A stretch of DNA of 64,000 bases, taken from the NCBI RefSeq assembly GCF_000165425.1, contig NW_001799311.1, positions 124,001 through 188,000 of the forward strand. Direction: 5' to 3'. The stretch comes from Paramecium tetraurelia. Lineage: Eukaryota; Ciliophora; Oligohymenophorea; Peniculida; Parameciidae. Positions within the stretch are counted from its first letter, which is position 1. Each line of letters begins with the position of its first letter. Positions 60,394 through 64,000 of the stretch are shown one piece after another. The translations under genes were made by a program, and so were the position numbers. Under the pieces are notes generated by a model. The model worked only from the letters and a program-made list of their open reading frames with translations. It searched no databases and was not told the origin of the DNA.

Positions 60394-62464
60394 ATGAATT
60401 TAGAATTAATAAAATCATACTTTCTTTACCTCGACAAGTTTGCCTGTCCAGTCTAATTGTTTATTTAAAAAAAGAGAGGATATTAAACATATTTAGGTGC
60501 TTTCACAACTCTAGGATGCGTTCTATCAATTCTATTCTACCTGACGAATAAACTCAGTCAAATTGATGATAGAACTGAATTTTAAACTCTATATTCTGAC
60601 ATCTTTCATTTAGAGCCTCCATATTATAAGTTAACAGAAGATAACTTCACATTGTAGTTTGCTTTTCAATATTAGAACAAAACAAATTATATTAACGAAA
60701 GCATATACATACCTGAGGCTTATCTTGTATATAAATAAATAACAGAGTAATCTATATAGCATAATAATAAGGGTTAATGGCAAGAAGAAAGAACAAAGCA
60801 ATAAAACACTGATTCCAATCTCAAAATGTTCAAAGAATGGAATAATCCAAGATGAGTTGGCAGAATAATTTGATGATCAAGACCTCTCTAACACTTATTG
60901 TCTAGATTGGAGTAAGGTTGACAGTTTGGCATTATTTGGGACTGACGATTCTCCAGAATATTAATATATCAATGTTAGTTTTACTGTTTGCTAGAATGGC
61001 TCAAGTAATTATTATATATATCTCAAAGAGCCTGGTATTGTTTGTGCAGATAGCGAGACAATTCAAAAGGTATTGAATAGAAATTATATTCACTTTTAAT
61101 TGACATCATACATAATTAATTTGAGGGATTTCACCCAACCATAAATTCCAAAAGTAGAAGATATTTACACAACCATCTCAGCCAAAGTCACAAAAGATGT
61201 TGAAATATTCATGTAACCTATCACTACATTAACAGATTTTGGTTATTTCTAAAAGGAACTTCGTAAGGATACTACACTCAGGTATTTTTCTGATAAAGAA
61301 ATTATTGATTTTAATACTGATACATCCTTGGCAAATGTTGTTATCCGTCTCTCTGACACTGAATAAGTAAGCTATAGAATCTATCCGAAAGTGTAAGATG
61401 TCTTAGCAGCAGCAGGAGGATTATGGCAAATCATTATTGCAGTAGCATTGTTTCTCTAAAAACCTTTTAGTGAATTAGCTTATAGCATTGAGATCATCAA
61501 CAAACTTTTTAATTTTGAATAAGATGAATCTGAAAAGCAAAAAAAGAATCCTACAACTAGTGATGAAATCAATGATCAGAAACCTTCTAGAACACTCTTA
61601 CCAACCTAAACAGAAATAAAAACTACTTAACCAACAGGACCTGATTAAAAACCATAATCTAAAATCAAACAAGTTGTTTCTAAACGATTCCCCTAGGGTC
61701 GATAATAAACCATTATCGGTAACAAATCTGGTGGTTTCATAGAACGATTAACTTAAAATGAAAAAATTAATGAAGCACGGTCTCTGTTCACTCTTGTATC
61801 ATCTAACATAAAAATGAAATTAAAAGAATATGCTCAGTATCTTACTTATAGACCAAAAAAGAAGAAGATGGATTAGTTGGATTATTCTATTAAGAAATAC
61901 GAATCGTTTCTGGATATACTCTTCATAATAGACAAATTGCAAGAGATTGATAAACTCAAATTAATTTTGTTCAACAAAGCCTAAATGAATCTGTTTGAAT
62001 ATCTACCAAAACCAACAATTTATTTAGATCCCTATAGTCCAGAATAAGAAGAATTATAATTTCATTCCTCAATTCTTTCTCCACAAAAATCATTTGAGGA
62101 GAAAGCAAAGCAAGCATCAGTTGCCTTTGAAGAACTTCTGGTAGATTTTGAAAATAATCCTCTCACACAAAAATTAATAGCTTGTCTGGACAAAGAAGTT
62201 GTGAATGTCCTTATATCTGAATATGAGGAAAGAAATAGACCTAGCAGAGCTAGATAACAATTTCTCTCAATTAGCAATGCAGTTGTAGCCAAAATTAAAT
62301 AGGATTAATAGTAAAGACAGTTTTAATATGAACAATTGACGAAGTAGACTGAATAAAAGAAGTTTCTTGATGGGACTGTTTAGAATAGTGCAATAAAAGA
62401 TAAATCAGATAATCGGGAAGGATCTTAAGATTCGATTCACTTTAAATCTCAGAAGGAATAATGA
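60394..62464 (+). CDS. Two-TM ciliate-type protein, copy A
   Basis: About 670 residues, with one 25-nt intron (GTAATC...AATAAG). A short cytoplasmic N-terminus is followed by TM1 (GAFTTLGCVLSILFYL). A Cys-containing extracytoplasmic domain of about 300 residues comes next (ISKCSKNGIIQDELAEQ, NTYCLDWSKVDSLALFG, FMQPITTLTDFGYFQKEL, SYRIYPKVQDVLAAAGG), then TM2 (GLWQIIIAVALFLQ). The long cytoplasmic tail has Gln-rich linkers and helices (YLPKPTIYLDPYSPE). I know this layout only from ciliate proteins of unknown function. It is convergent with a paralog, 27 bp apart. Confidence 0.85.
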
Positions 62465-62491
62465 ATATCATCAAAATATATTTATTTTAAT

Positions 62492-64000
62492 TCATGATTC
62501 AATAGCATCTGGAGTGATGTATTTAGTTACTGATCTCTTTTTCAGATCCAATTAAATTTATAGAAGCTTAAAGATATTAGGATCCATTAAAGAAATAAGT
62601 TTGATAGTGATTGGATCATCCAAATTTTCAAGCAATTCATCTAAAACTTATTATGCTTCGTGAGCCTTTTCTTTCTAAGATTTGTAGGGTTTCAACAAAG
62701 AAGAATACATAACCGTTTCATTCTATTACAAATTGCTAGGATCTAAAGAAATCATTGGTTTTGGTAAGAAGTCAAAGAGTTGTACCTATTACTTTGTCAA
62801 TAAAATGGTTTTGAGTTTATCAATCTCCTATAATTTATCTATAATAAAGAGAATATCTAAGCACTTCTCCAATTTGTTTATCGAGTATTGCATTTACTTA
62901 AATTTTCCTTCCTTTTTTCTATGAAATCAAAATATAAAATTACCCACACTTTAAATATTTGATATAATCAAATGCACTCAGTCTTAATTTTAGAGTGGCT
63001 ATGTTAAATAATTTCCTTAAAGCAAACCTAATGCCCTTTTATATTAGTTTGTCATTTTCAGGTGAATTTGTAACCATTTAAGAAGATTTTTCAGTCTAAG
63101 CAGAATTGACTTATTCCATTTTTTAATTTTTGTTTTTGGTTCTACCTTTAGGGAACCTTATGGAACTCTTAATCTTTGATTAATTTAATATAATCGAAGT
63201 GTCATTTTCATGAGTCTAAATATTCTCTTATACCATAGTCAACTTCTTAAGTATTTATTTGCCTCCATCCTCAATATCATTTTACTATTTTTATCCTTCA
63301 AAATTAAACAGATTATTAATGACATCTAATTTATAAGACAAAGATTAGATAGGTTTCACCATTATAGTAAAAACGAGCATTAAAATTTCCCATAGACCAC
63401 CTGCTTAGGCTAAAATGTCCTAGAGCTTAGGATAAATTCTATAACTGATATTCTCAGTGTTTGCCAATCTAATCAAAACTGAAGCAAGAGCTTCATCGCT
63501 ATTAAAATCTATCACCTCTTAGGTTTTCAAATATCTAATTGTCGAATCCTTCCTCACCAATCCATTCAACAATCCTTCCTCAGTCAAAGTTGTTATTGGC
63601 TGCATGAATAAAGTAATATCCTTCATAACTTGACTTGAAATTGTGGTTTAAATTTCCTCGACTTTCGGAACATTTGGCTTTAAGTAATTTCTTAAATCAA
63701 TATTATATGAAGACAATTGGAATAAAATATAATTACGATGTAGTTTTTCTTAAATTTCTTCTTTCGACTTACAAACTTGGCTATTGACTAAATAGTAATT
63801 AAAAATTACGATTGCTAGTGTCATTCACACATGTTTCAAAGCTTATATATATGTATGTATAATTTTCTTATTCTGGTGTTCCAATCAAACTAAGACCTTT
63901 GATATTGTTCCAATCTAGACAATATGTATTTTCTATATCCACATTATCAAGTTGGTCTTCTATTTCTTCATAAGGTATTCCAATTTTAGCACATTTTGAT
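62492..64000 (-). CDS. Two-TM ciliate-type protein, copy B (5' end outside window)
   Basis: Paralog of the preceding convergent gene; stop TGA at 62492-62494, the N-terminus lies beyond 64000. Shared blocks: KCAKIGIPYEEIEDQLD, NTYCLDWNNIKGLSLIGTPE, HRNYILFQLSSYNIDLRN, QVMKDITLFMQPITTLTEEG, SYRIYPKLQDILAQAGGLWE, then TM2 and CLDILFIIDKL, and a tail with LPKPMISLDPSNLQQNE. The tail is shorter than in copy A. The inverted, tail-to-tail position shows that one gene arose by duplication and inversion of the other. The function is unknown. Confidence 0.83.

Overview
The window is eukaryotic, AT-rich and very compact, and it reads as a macronuclear scaffold of a Paramecium-like ciliate. Three observations support this. 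TAA and TAG are read as glutamine in every recognisable gene (V-ATPase B, NLE1, RPL21, RPL24, GH27), and only TGA ends proteins. Coding regions are interrupted by very short introns (20 to about 36 nt, mostly GTA...AG), and removing them restores clean family alignments. Genes lie on both strands, often only 22 to 50 bp apart. One assembly gap (N run) lies at 54101-54286. Positions are hand-read. Where an exon junction could not be resolved, the entry says so.

Layout. 0-10 kb: C-terminus of a hormone-sensitive-lipase-like hydrolase, small unknown genes, a large coiled-coil protein ending in a degenerate kinesin motor, a COX17-like copper chaperone, a multi-exon unknown helical protein, and a poly-Gln protein built from an internal duplication. 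10-20 kb: C2H2 zinc-finger protein, SV2-like MFS transporter, SF-assemblin, coiled-coil protein, dynein light chain LC8, unknowns, and BCP1/BCCIP. 20-30 kb: NLE1/Rsa4, V-ATPase subunit B, RPL21, a TPH-like cilium-type coiled-coil protein, a membrane RING-H2 protein, NAA30 (NatC) and a Ser/Thr kinase. 30-40 kb: VAP, MORN-repeat protein, a four-TM protein, a headless GTPase-like remnant, an S28 serine peptidase, a PP2C phosphatase, a zinc-ribbon plus RING-H2 protein, and a broken ORF. 40-54 kb: GH27 alpha-galactosidase, MsrA, unknowns, a TTLL enzyme, a possibly acylated protein, a membrane RING ligase, a C2 coiled-coil protein and a NEK kinase. 54-64 kb: an EB1-like CH protein, a CHID1-like protein, RPL24, an LRR protein, and two paralogous ciliate-type two-TM proteins arranged tail to tail, the second cut by the window end.

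Functionally the genes are mainly housekeeping (60S ribosome assembly, V-ATPase, mitochondria, proteolysis) and cilium or cytoskeleton genes (kinesin-like, LC8, SF-assemblin, TPH-like, MORN, TTLL, NEK, EB1-like). No operons, mobile elements, CRISPR arrays, rRNA or tRNA genes were recognised. The most notable items are the 22-bp head-to-head BCP1/NLE1 pair, the COX17-like protein with an altered copper-binding cysteine motif, the intron-carrying internal duplication, the kinesin-like protein without a P-loop, the RING protein with a duplicated middle module, and the convergent two-TM paralog pair.
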